From contig NZ_BQXN01000011.1 in the NCBI RefSeq assembly GCF_045862745.1, forward strand, positions 3,373 to 67,372: a stretch of DNA of 64,000 nt, written 5' to 3'. The DNA comes from Furfurilactobacillus entadae. GTDB taxonomy: Bacteria; Bacillota; Bacilli; Lactobacillales; Lactobacillaceae. Shown in pieces: positions 1 through 13,100 of the stretch; the first letter of the stretch is position 1, and each line of letters starts with the position of its first letter. Below the pieces are notes generated by a model, which was not told the DNA's origin, did no database searches, and was given only the letters and a program-made list of their open reading frames with translations. A program made the position numbers and the translations under genes.

Positions 1-1100
1 CGCACTCAACAAGTTGTTAAGCAAGCGTAATGGCCGTAGGCCAAACAATCCAAACAAGATCATTAATGGTAATCCAAGCACATTTGTCAAAGTACTGAAC
101 AATCCGTGGGCTAACAGCGTGTTCAACAACGTTAAGGCTAACGTGTTAAGTGCGTGAAGGACCGTGCGAATTGCCCATGGTAGGACAAGTAATAGTGGGA
201 GCGTTGGGATCAGAGCCAACCACTTGAAGCCGAGTGGTAACAATAACCAACGAAGTAATTGACCAAGACTTGAGATGGTTAAACCACCAAATAATGGTAG
301 TCCGATCAATAAGTCGTTTAGAACGGCATGAATCAACCGTGGCATGATCGTTGTCAAACCAGTTAACAACAATCCTGGTAACCATTGAAGCAAGCTATTA
401 GTCAACCAAACAAGTGGTAATGCCAATACCGTCGTGAGGAAGCGACCTAACAGTCCGCCAATCACGAAGTTAGCCAAGAAGGCTAATGGTGAGAGCAATG
501 GCAACATAATCCGAAGTGCAAACCAAGTGATCAATGGAAGCACGATGTGGTTCAGTAACAAGGCCAGTGGGATCCCCACGACGGCGTCGTTAATGGTCCG
601 AACCATCCCGAACAATCCAAGGACACCTGGTGCGATGACGAAGCCAAGAAGCATTTCGCCAAGGTGACGCAAACCACGAAGAACGAAGACGAAGGTTGAA
701 CCAATCCGCATCATGTTCTTAACAAGGTTATCAAGAACAAGTGGCACGATCCGGTTCAAAGCAGCGCCCTTAACAAGGCTCTTAATGGCGGTGTTCAGTG
801 CCAACAGTGGCCGCAATCCGAAGAGTAACAGCGGACCGCCGACAGCAAGTGTCAAGAAGCGACCAAGGTGACGCGCTAACGAACGTGTCAGTAACGTTGC
901 CAACGCCATCAATAATGGTGTTGCCAGTGCGTATGTGATCACGCGAGCCAACCAGAGACCTTGAGTTGGTAAGGCTGCCAGAAGAACTGGTACAGTCAAC
1001 AGACCTAAAAGTAATTCTGGTAATAACATGGCATTTAATGACTTAATCCAAGTCAATGGGTTCAGCCACTTACTAATTGGACCGAATCCAAGCAACCGTG
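1..1100 (-). repeat. C-terminal-side copies of the ~260-residue FGLRP repeat
   Basis: FGLRP Arg codons lie at 811 and 34, 777 bp (259 residues) apart, with an LPLGFKWL landmark at 220 and a related SKWLNPL segment near 1060. The same repeat family therefore flanks the 387-residue array on both sides, and it probably continues beyond base 1. Confidence 0.6.
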
Positions 1101-4100
1101 TTAATCCACGCAAAGTCACAAAGGTTAAAAGCGGCAAAGCGATATTCCGAATTAAATCAAGAACTGGTTTAACAAATAGTTCAAATGGCAAAGCCAATGC
1201 GTTAATCAGTGCTGGGAGGAAGCCAAGAATGAACATCCCCGCTAACAACAAGTTGCGGAATGGTACAAGACCAGGTAAGCCAAGCAAGAGTAATAAGTTG
1301 CCTGTTACTAATGCCTTTAACCCTTGTAGTAAGAGGAGTGGCAAACCAAGTAATGCGTTAATTAATCCACCATTCAGTGCAACGAGCGTACCCAGAATCA
1401 ACGCTGGCAAGAGTGTCTTGAATAACGTGAAGTTTAAATCAGTCAAGGCCTTCAGTGCCAGTACAAACGCTGGTAACGTCAACAATGCACTGATTAATGG
1501 CGTCATCGCTAACGCAAGTACACCAGCCAGTAATGGTAACGTTGCGGCAAGTGCTAAATCGCCGAGGCCATTAGCAAATGTCTTTAAGCCCTTCCCTAAC
1601 AAGTTCAACCAAACAGGTACCAGTGCTAAGATTGGTAACCACTTAATTGGGCCAATTGGTAAGAGAAGTAAACCAAGGATCGCTAAGGCAACCAGTGGCC
1701 GTAAGATGTTTGCCAACCCGTTGTTCAACAGGTTCAGTGGCAACCATGATAATGGGCCGAGCAGATCCTTCAATAAGTTCCCGATCTTGGATGGCAACAT
1801 GAGTAAGCGGTTGTTTGCAGACAACAACTTATCAGCTAAATCAAGGGTAAGTACTAATGGCCATGTTAGTAAGAACAATGGTAACAAGAGTAACTTAGTG
1901 ACCTTCATTAATGCATGCAAGACTGGGTTGCCAAACAAGGTTGCGAGGTCTGGCAAGAGTTTCAACAAGCTAAGTGCATGTGCTGCCAACAATGGCAACA
2001 ATAACCCTGCGCTTAAAATGAGTGGTAATGCAAGTGCATCAAACAGTAATTTCAATGGTAACGTTGCTAAGAATGCTAGAACTGGCAATAACAAGTTCAC
2101 AATTGGCAGTAATAACAACTTTGCAAGTGCGTTACCTAACAGCACATTCAGAACAGTTAACAATGCAGGACCGGCTAATAATAATGAGTTAGTCAGGAGG
2201 TGCAACGGTGCTGTTAAGAGTTGCCAACCAAGTAATGCCCAGAAGGCAGCTCTTCTAACAAGGTTCAGAATTGGTAAGATTAGACCCAGTGCGCTAAGCG
2301 CAAAGTTAAAGCCAGCCAATAATGTTTGCACAACATTCAGTGCTGTTAATAACCCGCCAACAGTTAACGCCGTAACCAGCGGCAATAAAATGTTTAGCAT
2401 TGGTCCAAGGACCATGTTATTCAATAACAAGGCACCTAAGAATACTGGTAAACCAATCAGCAATGCTCGTAATGGAATTCTGATCAAATCAAGTAACCCA
2501 TTAATCAGCGTTGTAACTGCTTTGAAGATTGGCCACGTTGCTAATAAAGCGAGCGTCTTCCAAAGAGTTGACGCAATCAAGTTGTTCAGTAAGTTCAGCT
2601 TAATAAACGGCTTTAATAACAACAGTGGTAAGCCAACAAGTGACAATAACCATAACGGTACTGTAACAAGTTTGTGAAGCAATCCAGGAATCAAGTTAGC
2701 AATGAGCGTCAAAACGTTCAACGCTAAGATTGAGTTCAAGATTGCCAAGTTCAGTAGGTCTAACGGTAATAAGCCAAGACCATTTGCAAGTAACGTTGTC
2801 AAAACAGCAAGTCCCTTAGAGATAACATCATTTAATAAATGAAGTGGTGCTGTCAATAATGAGACCGTCAGTAGTAACAATGGTAATGCAAGCAAGAGTA
2901 CTGGCACTGCAAGTAAGAGTGCTGGTACCACAAGCAATGGTAAGCCCAGTAACAATAGTGGTAAGCCCAGTAACAATAGTGGCAAGCCTAGCAATAAAAG
3001 TGGTCCAAAGACTAACAGTAATGGCAAAGCTAACGCTGCTAATGCTAATAAACTAATTGCAAGTGTCAAGAGTGGAATCAATTCAAACGATAGATCAACC
3101 AACCCGAAGGCTAATTTAATCAAAATCGTTGAAGCTAACCACATCCCTAACTGAATGGAAAGCAGCAATGGTGTAATCATTAATAGCGGCAAAATCGCTA
3201 GTGGCGCTAATGGAACAAGCAATGACAAGCCAATCATATTGGCTGAGAATGCTTGCCAGAACACACCCATAACAACAATGGAGAATGACAAAGCGGCAAT
3301 GATTCCGGCACCCCAGTAAGCGATTGGCATGTAGATCCAGTCGGTTACCAATTGAACGGCCCAACCAATGAATGGAATTAATCCAGTCCATTGAGCGAGC
3401 ATCCATAATGGGTTAGAGAAAATCAGGTACCAAATTGAAGCTAATAATGAGTACGTATGTGGCAACCATTCTTCAGCAATCATAAACATTCCAGCAAAGA
3501 ATGTTCCGAGTGTAACTAGTCCCAGATATGCTTGTGTTAAGAGAATTACCGGAATCATCAGTGGGTGTGCAAGCATTCCGCCCAACAGCCCGACTGCAAT
3601 TCCCAAACCGGCTAACGGCAATGACCACAACAATGTAACATTATCTAACGACATCATTACGATGAAGTTCATCAATGTCAAGAAGACTGGCACAATAACG
3701 AACAACGGCATTACGACCCACATGGTTAACGTAACCGGTGTGTTAATCCCTAAGTTAGCAAGTGCATTCAAGAAGACAACGATGAACGCAATTACTAATT
3801 CCAAGTTAGCAATTGTAATCAATTGTAATCTGATCATCAATGCTGGCCGAATGATCCCAATGTTGATAAACGTTAATAGCAACAATGCTTCACTAGCAGT
3901 AATCGCAACGAGACTGACCAAGCTACTTGCAAAGTTAAAGTTAAACGGTAGGATCAATGAACCAAACTTAACGGCATTAATAAAGAGGAATGTTAGCAAG
4001 GCAGTTATTGGACCGCCAAACAACCCAAACCAACTAATGATGTAATTAATGGTATTCAATGGGTTCAACCAGTTAAGGAACATTCCGATAAAGGAGTTAA

Positions 4101-7100
4101 TCGTTAACGGAATCCAGATAATCCAGAAAGCCCAATAGAGAACTGGATGAATAAACATTGTATACGTTGCTAAGATAAATGTCTTAAAGTCTTCAATTGG
4201 ATTCGTTGTCAACTGTAAGAACAGTGGCCCAAAGAACCAAACAATTAGGATCAAAGCGGCAACCCCGATGATGGTACCAGGAATTGCAAGCAGTAACGTA
4301 ATTGCAGCAGCGATTAAATCAACTGCACCGAAGAACAATGCCGTTCCAATCAACCCAATTGGCAAAAGTAATAATGCAACTGGCAATACAGACAGCAACA
4401 TCATAATCCCAAGTGTAGCTGAGAAGACAAGCGGTAAGACAGTATGGAAATAAAGTGAGAAGGACAGAACAGCAAGCGCCCCGGTCCCCCAGTAACCTAG
4501 TAACATGTAAGCCCAATCAGTAATCAATTGAACAATCCACCCAATGATCGGTATTAAACCAATCCATTGAGCCAACATCCATACTGGATTGGCAAAAATT
4601 GTGTACCAGATAAAGGTAATAAGGTTAAAGACAGCCGGAAGCCAGGTTTGAGCAATCAAGTAAATCCCCGCAATAAATGCGACAACAGATGACAGCCCGA
4701 TAATCATAAACCGGTTAGCAGCAATGATAGCCGCTAACGGATTAGAAAGAAGCGTCAGTATTAAGCCGAGCTGCAACGACCCCACGATAATTGGTAATAA
4801 ACCAATGATCAATGCGCCGTTTGCAAGCAGCGTTCCTACAATGTTAATTAATGTAAAGATCAGCGCACGTGACGTTTCTAATGGTACAAGGACCCAAGCA
4901 GTGATGACGTTTGGCACATTGATCCCTAAGTTGGCAAAAGCATCAAAGAAGACAATCAATCCATCAACAATGACGACAGCGAAAAGATAAATGACCAATG
5001 GCACTGTTGGAATAAACGTGTTCAAGAATAATCCGTTTAGTAACAGAACGGCACCTAACTGGGCGATTCCCAAAATCATCGAAGCGAGTAAGCCACCGAC
5101 TGGGTTCAGCGTTAATAACGCCCCTACCCGTAAGTGAACAAATGCCCGAATCATCGAGAAGAGTAAGACAGGTAATGCTAACCAGCCAACTAAGGCTAGG
5201 CCAATTGTTAGATAGTTAAATGGGTTTAACCAGTTAACAAACATCCCAATGAACGATCCAAAGGTTAGTGGAATCCACATAATGGCAAAGGCCCAGTAGA
5301 AAATTGGGTTAATGAACATCGTGTAGACGCTAATAACAAAGGCTTTCATATCCGTAATTGGGTTAACAAGAAGTTGTAACGTAATTGGCGCCAAGAACCA
5401 AACAATCAGGATCAGTGCAGCAATACCAATGATCACACCAGGAATCGTAAGTAACAATGTCCCAAGTGCGGCCAGTAGTGCTGTAACACCAAAGGTTACA
5501 ACCGTTCCAACTAACGCAATCGGTAAAACAAGTAAGAAGATTGGCAGAATTGCGACTAAGTTCATCATCCCAATAACTACTGAGAAGACAAGTGGCATTA
5601 CAAATCGCCAGTACAGTGAGAAGGACAGAACACCAAGTGCCCCAGTCCCCCAGTAACCGATTAGCATGTAAGCCCAGTCGGTAATCAATTGAACAATCCA
5701 ACCAATGATTGGAATCAATCCAACTAATTGAGCAAGCATAAACGCTGGGTTTGCAAAGATCAGGTACCACAGGAAGGTTCCCATATTAAACACTGCTGGT
5801 AACCAAGTTTGAGCAATCATGTAAATCCCGGCAAAGAATGCTAGGACTGATGACAACCCAATGATGGCAAAACGGTTAACAGCAATCAGTGCTGCTAATG
5901 GGTTTGCCAATGCTGCCAACAGTAGACCTAGTTGCAATGATCCCGCGTAGATTGGCAATGCCAAAATAGTGACAAGACCATTAAGAACCAACGTAAGCAC
6001 AACATTGAACATTGTCAATACGACACCTAACGTTACTTCTAATGGCAACATGACCCAAACTGTTAACACGTTCGGTACATTGATCCCCAGGTTAAGGAAT
6101 GCGTCTGCAAAGATGACAGCAAAGTCAACTGCAAGAGCTGCAAACAGGTAAATTACCAATGGTAAAGTAGCGATAAACGTGTTTAGAACATACGTTGCAA
6201 ATAAGTTTATCGCAGTTAAACCAGCAATCCCGAGCATCAAGAATGCAGGTACACCGGCAAAGAAGTTCAGTGTTAATAGTGAACTAAGTTGTAAATGTAC
6301 GAAGGCACGAATCCCTGCTAAAGCTAATGTTGGCAGCGCCAACAAAGCAAACAGTGATACGCCAAGGAACAAGTAATTAAGTGGGTTTAGCCAATTTACA
6401 AAGGTCCCGACAAACGAGTAAATCGTTGCAGGAATCCAGAAAATTGAAAAGGCCCAGAAGTAAATTGGATCATTAAACATCGTGTACAGAGCAACAATAA
6501 ATGCCTTGAAGTCTGTAATTGGGTTAACCATCAATTGTAATGCAATTGGGGCTAAGAACCATGTGATCAAAATCAGTGAAGCAGTTCCAATAATCACAGT
6601 TGGAATAGCTACTAAGAGCATTGGTACTAGTGTATTCAATGCCGTTACGCCTGCAAAAAGAAGCGCACCGATAAGTGCAACTGGTAGTACCAGTAAAATC
6701 ACTGGCAACGTTGCCAATAACAACATCATCCCGATACCAGCAGAGAATACGAGTGGCACCATCGTGTGAAGCCAAAGTGCAAATGAGACTACTACAATTA
6801 ATGCAGTCCCCCAGTAACCGATTGGCATGTAAATCCAGTCAGTGACTAATTGAACGATCCAACCAATGATTGGAATTAACCCCGTCCATTGAGCCAACAT
6901 CCAAATTGGATTAGCCAAAATCAGGTACCAAAGGAATGCGATGCCGTTAAATGCGACTGGTAACCATGTATCAGCTAACATGAACGCACCGAGCAAGAAA
7001 GCACCAATTGAAGCGATCCCAATTGTTGCAAACCGGTTAACTGCAATTAATGCAGCTAGTGGGTTTGCCAAAGCGGCCAATACTAGTCCTAATTGTAGTA

Positions 7101-10100
7101 AGCCAACAAAAATTGGCAAAGTAACAATGGCAGCACCAGCATCGAGCAACAACATTGCGACGATGTTGATCATCGTAAGCAGAACACCTAGGTTAGCTTG
7201 TAATGGAACAATGACCCAAACTGTTAGAACGTTTGGAACGTTAATTCCTAAGTTCAATAAGGCGTTTGCAAAGACCAGAATCGCATCGATCACGATGACA
7301 ATAAACATGTAAGCAATAATTGGTGATGTTGCAATGAACGTGTTCAAGAAGAACAGTCCTAACATGTTGAACCCTGCTAACATCGCGAGACCAATCGTGA
7401 AGAAGGCAGGCACACCAGCAAATAAGTTTAACGTTAATAATGAACTTAATTGCAGATGGAATAACGCGCGAACCGCCAAGAACAGCAGTGTTGGCAGAGC
7501 CAACAGAGCAGCCAATGACAAGCCCTTGAATAACAGGTTAAGTGGATTCAACCAGTTAATGAACATTCCAATAAATGACCCAATCGTTACTGGAATAAAG
7601 ATGCCATCAAAGGCCCAGTAGAAGACAGGATTAATAAACATTGTGTACAGACTGATGAAGAATGCTTTCATATCTGTAATTGGGTTAACCAGCAATTGGA
7701 GGAAAATCGGTGCTAAGAACCACAGAATCACGGCTAATGCAGGTAAACCAATAATAATGCTAGGAATGATCAAGAATAGTAAGGTTCCGATTCCTGCAAC
7801 CAGGTTTGTTAAACCATAGAAGGCTAACGTTCCCAGTAAAGCAATTGGCAGTGTTAATAAAACAACTGGAAGAATCGAAGCAAGCATGATAACGCCCACT
7901 ACGCTAGAGAATACGAGTGGAATGATCAAACGGAAGTACAATGCGAACGAGAAGACAGCAATAACAGCAGTTCCCCAGTAACCAATTGGCATGTAAATCC
8001 AGTCAGTGACCAATTGAACAGCCCAACCGATAATTGGAATTAAACCGGTCCATTGAGCCAACATCCACATTGGATTAGCGAAGATCAAGTAGAACAAGAA
8101 TGTTGCAGCATTAAATACTGCTGGTAACCATGTTTCAGCAATGGCGAAGACACCTGCAAGGAATGCAACTACAGATGACAAACCAATGACTGCAAAACGG
8201 CCAATTGCAGCTAACGCTGCTAACGGATTAGCAAGTGTGGCCAATAATAAGGCTAACTGTGTCGTCCCAGCGATAACTGGTACTGACAGAATCGTTAGTA
8301 GTGCATCAAGGGCCAACATTGCAACGATATTAAACAGTGTGAACGTTACACCTAACGTTGTTTCCAACGGTACGATGATCCAAACTGTTAATACGTTTGG
8401 CACATTGATTCCTAAGTTTAACAATGCGTTAGCGAAGACGATGATAAAGTCGAGGACGATAACAGCAAAAAGATAAACTGTCAGTGGCAATGTTGCAATA
8501 AAAGTATTGATGACGAATGCATTAAGCAGTAACAACGTCCCTACTCGTGCAAGGCCAAGCAATAGGAATGCAGGGATTCCAGCCAATGGATTCAGCGTTA
8601 ATAAGACGCCAATTCGGAGGTGGATGAATGCACGCAATGCTAAGACAAGCAGTGTTGGTAAGGCAAGTAATGCTGCAGTGGCTAGACCTCCAAATAACCA
8701 GTTTAGTGGGTTTAACCAGTTAACAAACATCCCAATAAATGTGTAGATCGTAACGGGAATCCAGATGATAGCAAATGCCCAATAGAAAATTGGGTTAATG
8801 AACATCGTGTACAGACTAATGATGAAAGCTTTGAGGTCTGTAATTGGATCGATTAGGATCTGCAAGAAGATTGGTGACAAGAACCAGTAGAGAATTTGGT
8901 TAAAGAAGAAGCCCAATAACATTGTTGGTAATAACAGTGGCAAAAGTAATGGAATCAATACTAGCAAGACCGGTAAGAATACTGGTAATAAGGCTAGCAT
9001 TGAGAAAATCACGAATGGCAGTGCCAATAACATCAACAAAGCAATTGGTAACAAAATCATGCCGAGTGCTAACAAGAGACCTGCTAATGGTGCAAGGACA
9101 CTCATTGCTAGAACGGCCAAAATTGCTAGTGGCAATCCGCCAACCAAAATGAGCGGTAGCGTTGCCAATACCAACGCGTCAGCAAGCAGGTTAAGTAATA
9201 ACCGGATTGCGTGTTTAACGACAATTCCAACTAACACAGCGTTAACGATGTTACCTAACATCCCTAATAGTGCCAATGGAATTGCCAATAATGCTAACAA
9301 GCCAAGTGGAACTGTGATCAGGTTTAACCCAGGAATTAATGCTGTCAGTAACCCATTAATCACTAACGGTAACAAAATAACCAATAATGTTCCGAGGAAG
9401 AATGGTAAACCACCGAACAATAAACGGACTAAGCGCGCTAGTTGACCAGCAACTAAGGCTGGTAAGAGGCTTAATAACAGATTGTTCAACAGCGTCAATG
9501 GTAGAGCTAATAGACCAAGAAGACCAAGCAAAGCCAGCGTTTCAATCCCTGTTAATACAGGAATAATAAACAGTTTGTTAAATAGACGTGTGGCAAGAAG
9601 CGTCAAACCGAACGCCAGTAATGAGCCAAGCCCGTCAGTTAACATCCGTAGTGGTAATAAGAGTAACTTCAACCCGTTGATTCCTAGACCAAGCAGTGGT
9701 AATAAGCCCAGCAAGAAGATGTTCAGGTTAAAGAATGGTAATAAGCTTGGCAAGCCAAGTAAGATCAGCGCCAACAGTGGTTGAGCCACTGAGAATAGAC
9801 CAAACAAGATGGCATTCAAGACAAGTAACGGAACAAGAACACTCGTCCCTAATGCTAATGCGCCAAGACCAAGCGTAGCACCTAATTTAAGTAAGCCATT
9901 CAATAACAACAACGGCAAACCAATGAAACCGAGTAAGACTGCTTGCGTTAACAATAGAATTGGTAAGTTAAGCAAGTCTAACCCAAGTTTAACCACCCCA
10001 CTAATGACGATGGCTGCAATCAAAGTGTTCAGCAAGTTCAATGGAATCGTCAAGAGTGACAGTAATGCCAAGCCCTTAGCAATCAAATTGTTCAAGCCAG

Positions 10101-13100
10101 TCAACAGTGATAGTGGCAACGTAATCAAGAATAATGCGAGTGGTAACGTAGTCAACCCAAACAATACAGCAGCAAGTAAGAGGTGACCAGGAACTGGCGT
10201 TAAGGCCGCCAAAACCGTACCGATTGTCCCTAAACCAGCCAATGCACCGGCAATATTCCGAGCCGCTTTTGTCGCCGTGTTGATCAAGCCTAAAACAAAG
10301 CTCAATACTAAACGGTTACCCAAACGTAGTAAGCCCAAGAACAAGCCAAGCGTTAGGACAGCGGCCAGTGTAAATGCACGAACCCCTGTTGAAATGATTT
10401 GTGAACTAATCAGTGGTAGTAAGCCTAATCCGGCTAATGCAGCAAATAACAAGCCGTTAAGAACGACATTGTTTAATAATGTTGCACCAAGTGTAACTAG
10501 GCCGTTCAGTAATGATAATACGAGGGTCGTAAGTGCTGTTGCACCAAGCAAAATTGGCAAAATCACAAAGGCAAGAACGCCAACGTGTAATAATGTCTTC
10601 GCAATGTCAACAAGCACCTTTAAACCAGTGAATAGTAATAATCCTAAACCGAATAAGGTCAGGTTCGTTAAAGTGTTCATCACAAAATGATTGAACATCC
10701 GACGAAGTAAATCAAGGATTCCGACTAGGATACCCAATGGAATGGAGAATAAGCCGAACAGAACTGTGTTAAACAAGTTCAGTGCGCCCATCACAAGCCC
10801 ATTGAATAATACGAGTGGCAATAACAAGGCCAAAGCAAGGACGGCGAGACGCCGTAAGAAGTTAAGGCCAGGAGCTAATAACCACAGCGGTAAGGTCAAA
10901 AGTGACAGGCCAAGGCCCAGCGCAAATGCCCCTAACTTCAAGAACCAATTAATTGGTGAGATGGCCCAGAGAACGGCGCCAACGATGGCAGCGGTCAAAA
11001 GAGGTAAACCAAGACCCAATAAAGGCGCAACGATAAAGGCATTCTTCAGTAATTGGAGGAAGAAGATTGGTAATGCTGCTAAAGCACCCAATACTTGAGT
11101 TCCGAGAGCCAATAAAGGCAAACCGAAGGCTAACAAACCAAGGAAGCCTTGCAGAAGTAATGCATGCAGCGTCCGTTGCAAACCAAGCAACGCGCCGAGC
11201 AATAATCCTGGTAACCAACTCAATAAGTTAACTGCCAATAACATCAGAGGTGTTAGGAATAACGTTGATAATAACCGACCCCGTAACATGCTACCTAAGA
11301 AGATCAATGGCAGAGCCAAAGTCGTCAAGAGTGGCAAGGTAACCCGAGTTACCAAGGCTAAGGCCAGTGGTAACAAGTGGTTTAAGAGAATCTGGTTCAA
11401 GACCAACGGAATATCCAGTAAGAACCCGAGCAATCCAACTAAGCCGATCATGCCTGGCAATGCCAGTGAGAGAACTAGTGGAATGTTGAACAGTGCCCGA
11501 AGCAGGAAGTGACCAAGACCGACTAATTGCATGCCCCGTTTAACAAGGTGTGCAGCCAGTAATGGCAAAGCCCGGTTCAGTAAGAACGTGTTCAAAATGC
11601 TCAGTAAAACAATGTTTAAAGCATGGAATGGCCGAAGGCCAAAGAGTCCTTGCAGCATAACCAATGCTAACAATGGAAGGCCGGTCAACATGCTTAAGAT
11701 AAGATGATTCAGTAACGAGTTCACGAGTGTTAACAACAATGTGTTAAAGGCGTGACGGACGGCACGAATCAACCATAGAACTTGTGCGCCCAGTAATAAT
11801 GGGACAAATCCAAGTAATGGTAGTAATGATAACCACTTGAAACCAAGTGGTAACAAAGCGTGGTTCAATAACGTTGCTGCTAGTAATGCGATTGGAAGAC
11901 CAAATAAAGGTAAACCAGTCAGCAGGCCTTCATGAATCAAAGCATGAAGAGCGCGTGGGAGCAAAGTTGCTAAGAGACCACCGATTAGAAAGGCAGGAAG
12001 CCAAGCTAATGCACGATTTAAGAGCAACAATGCAGGAACTAACAACAAGGTGGAAAGAATCCGACCAGGAATGAGGCCCAGTAAAACGTTCGCAATGAAC
12101 GTGAATGGGCTAACAAGTGGTAGGAGAACAGCTAAACTAAGCAGCACGCCAAGTGGCAGCAATACGTTCAGTAAAAGCTGGACGGGTACGCCAACCAAGA
12201 GATCATTAAGCATGTTAAGTGCGGCAAACGTACCTAAAACGCTAAACAGTCCAAATGGTAAGGCTAAGAACAACGTGCTCAAAGTGTGAGCCAATCCGCG
12301 AATAGCGAAGTGAACTAACGTAGCAAGTTGCATAGTAAGTCGTTGCAGAAGCGCCAGTGTCAAAGGCAACAGACGGTTACCTGCAACGACTAAGGCGAAG
12401 CTGCCCAACAAGTTGTTTAAGAACCGTACAGGACGAATTCCGAACAACAAGAAAGGAACAGCAAGGAAGTTAATTGCTGTGCGACCAAGGAGTCGTGCGA
12501 TCTGGCTACCAATTAAGGCAGTCAAAGCACCGAGCAAGGCGGTGTTCAAAGCATGGATGGCACCATTAAGGAACCAAAGAGCCTGAGTAGCAAGCACAGC
12601 AAGGAGTGGTAAACCAGCCAACCACTTCAAGCCAAGAGGCAGGAAGAACCGGCCAAGGAAGGCGTGAAGTAAGGCAGGTAAGAAGCTACCAAAGAGTGGT
12701 AAGCCAAGGAGCAAACCATGAACGAAAATCGCGTGAGCTAAACGAGGCAAGAGCGTTGCAAGACCGCCGACCAAGGCGCCAAGTAACGGACTAACGAGTA
12801 AGTTCAACAGGTGTAAGGCAGGTGTGACAAGCAATGCTTGGAGCGCACGGGTCAAAACGCCAAGGTTGATCAACGTTAATGGGAAGAGCAACGCATTAAG
12901 CAATGGTAAGGCTAACCGCGCCATCAAGAAGGTTGCTAACGGCAACAAGAGGTTTAGAACCAATTGAAGCGGAATCCCGATGAATAAATCAGCTAAAAGC
13001 TTGCGAAGTGCGTTTAAGGCGATCAACAACGGCAAGCCGAAGTTAAGGCCGTTAATCAGGTTCCCCAGTGGGTTTAAGAGGTTTGGCAAGGCCAAAGCCA

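Noticed and set aside
1028..2677. A 549-codon open frame on the plus strand, and several other long plus-strand frames between 1 and 15.9 kb
   Set aside because: They are antisense to the giant minus-strand frame. Their Asn/Ser/Lys/Pro-rich products mirror its Leu/Gly codons; they have no consistent ribosome sites, and the minus frame is unbroken with a signal peptide.
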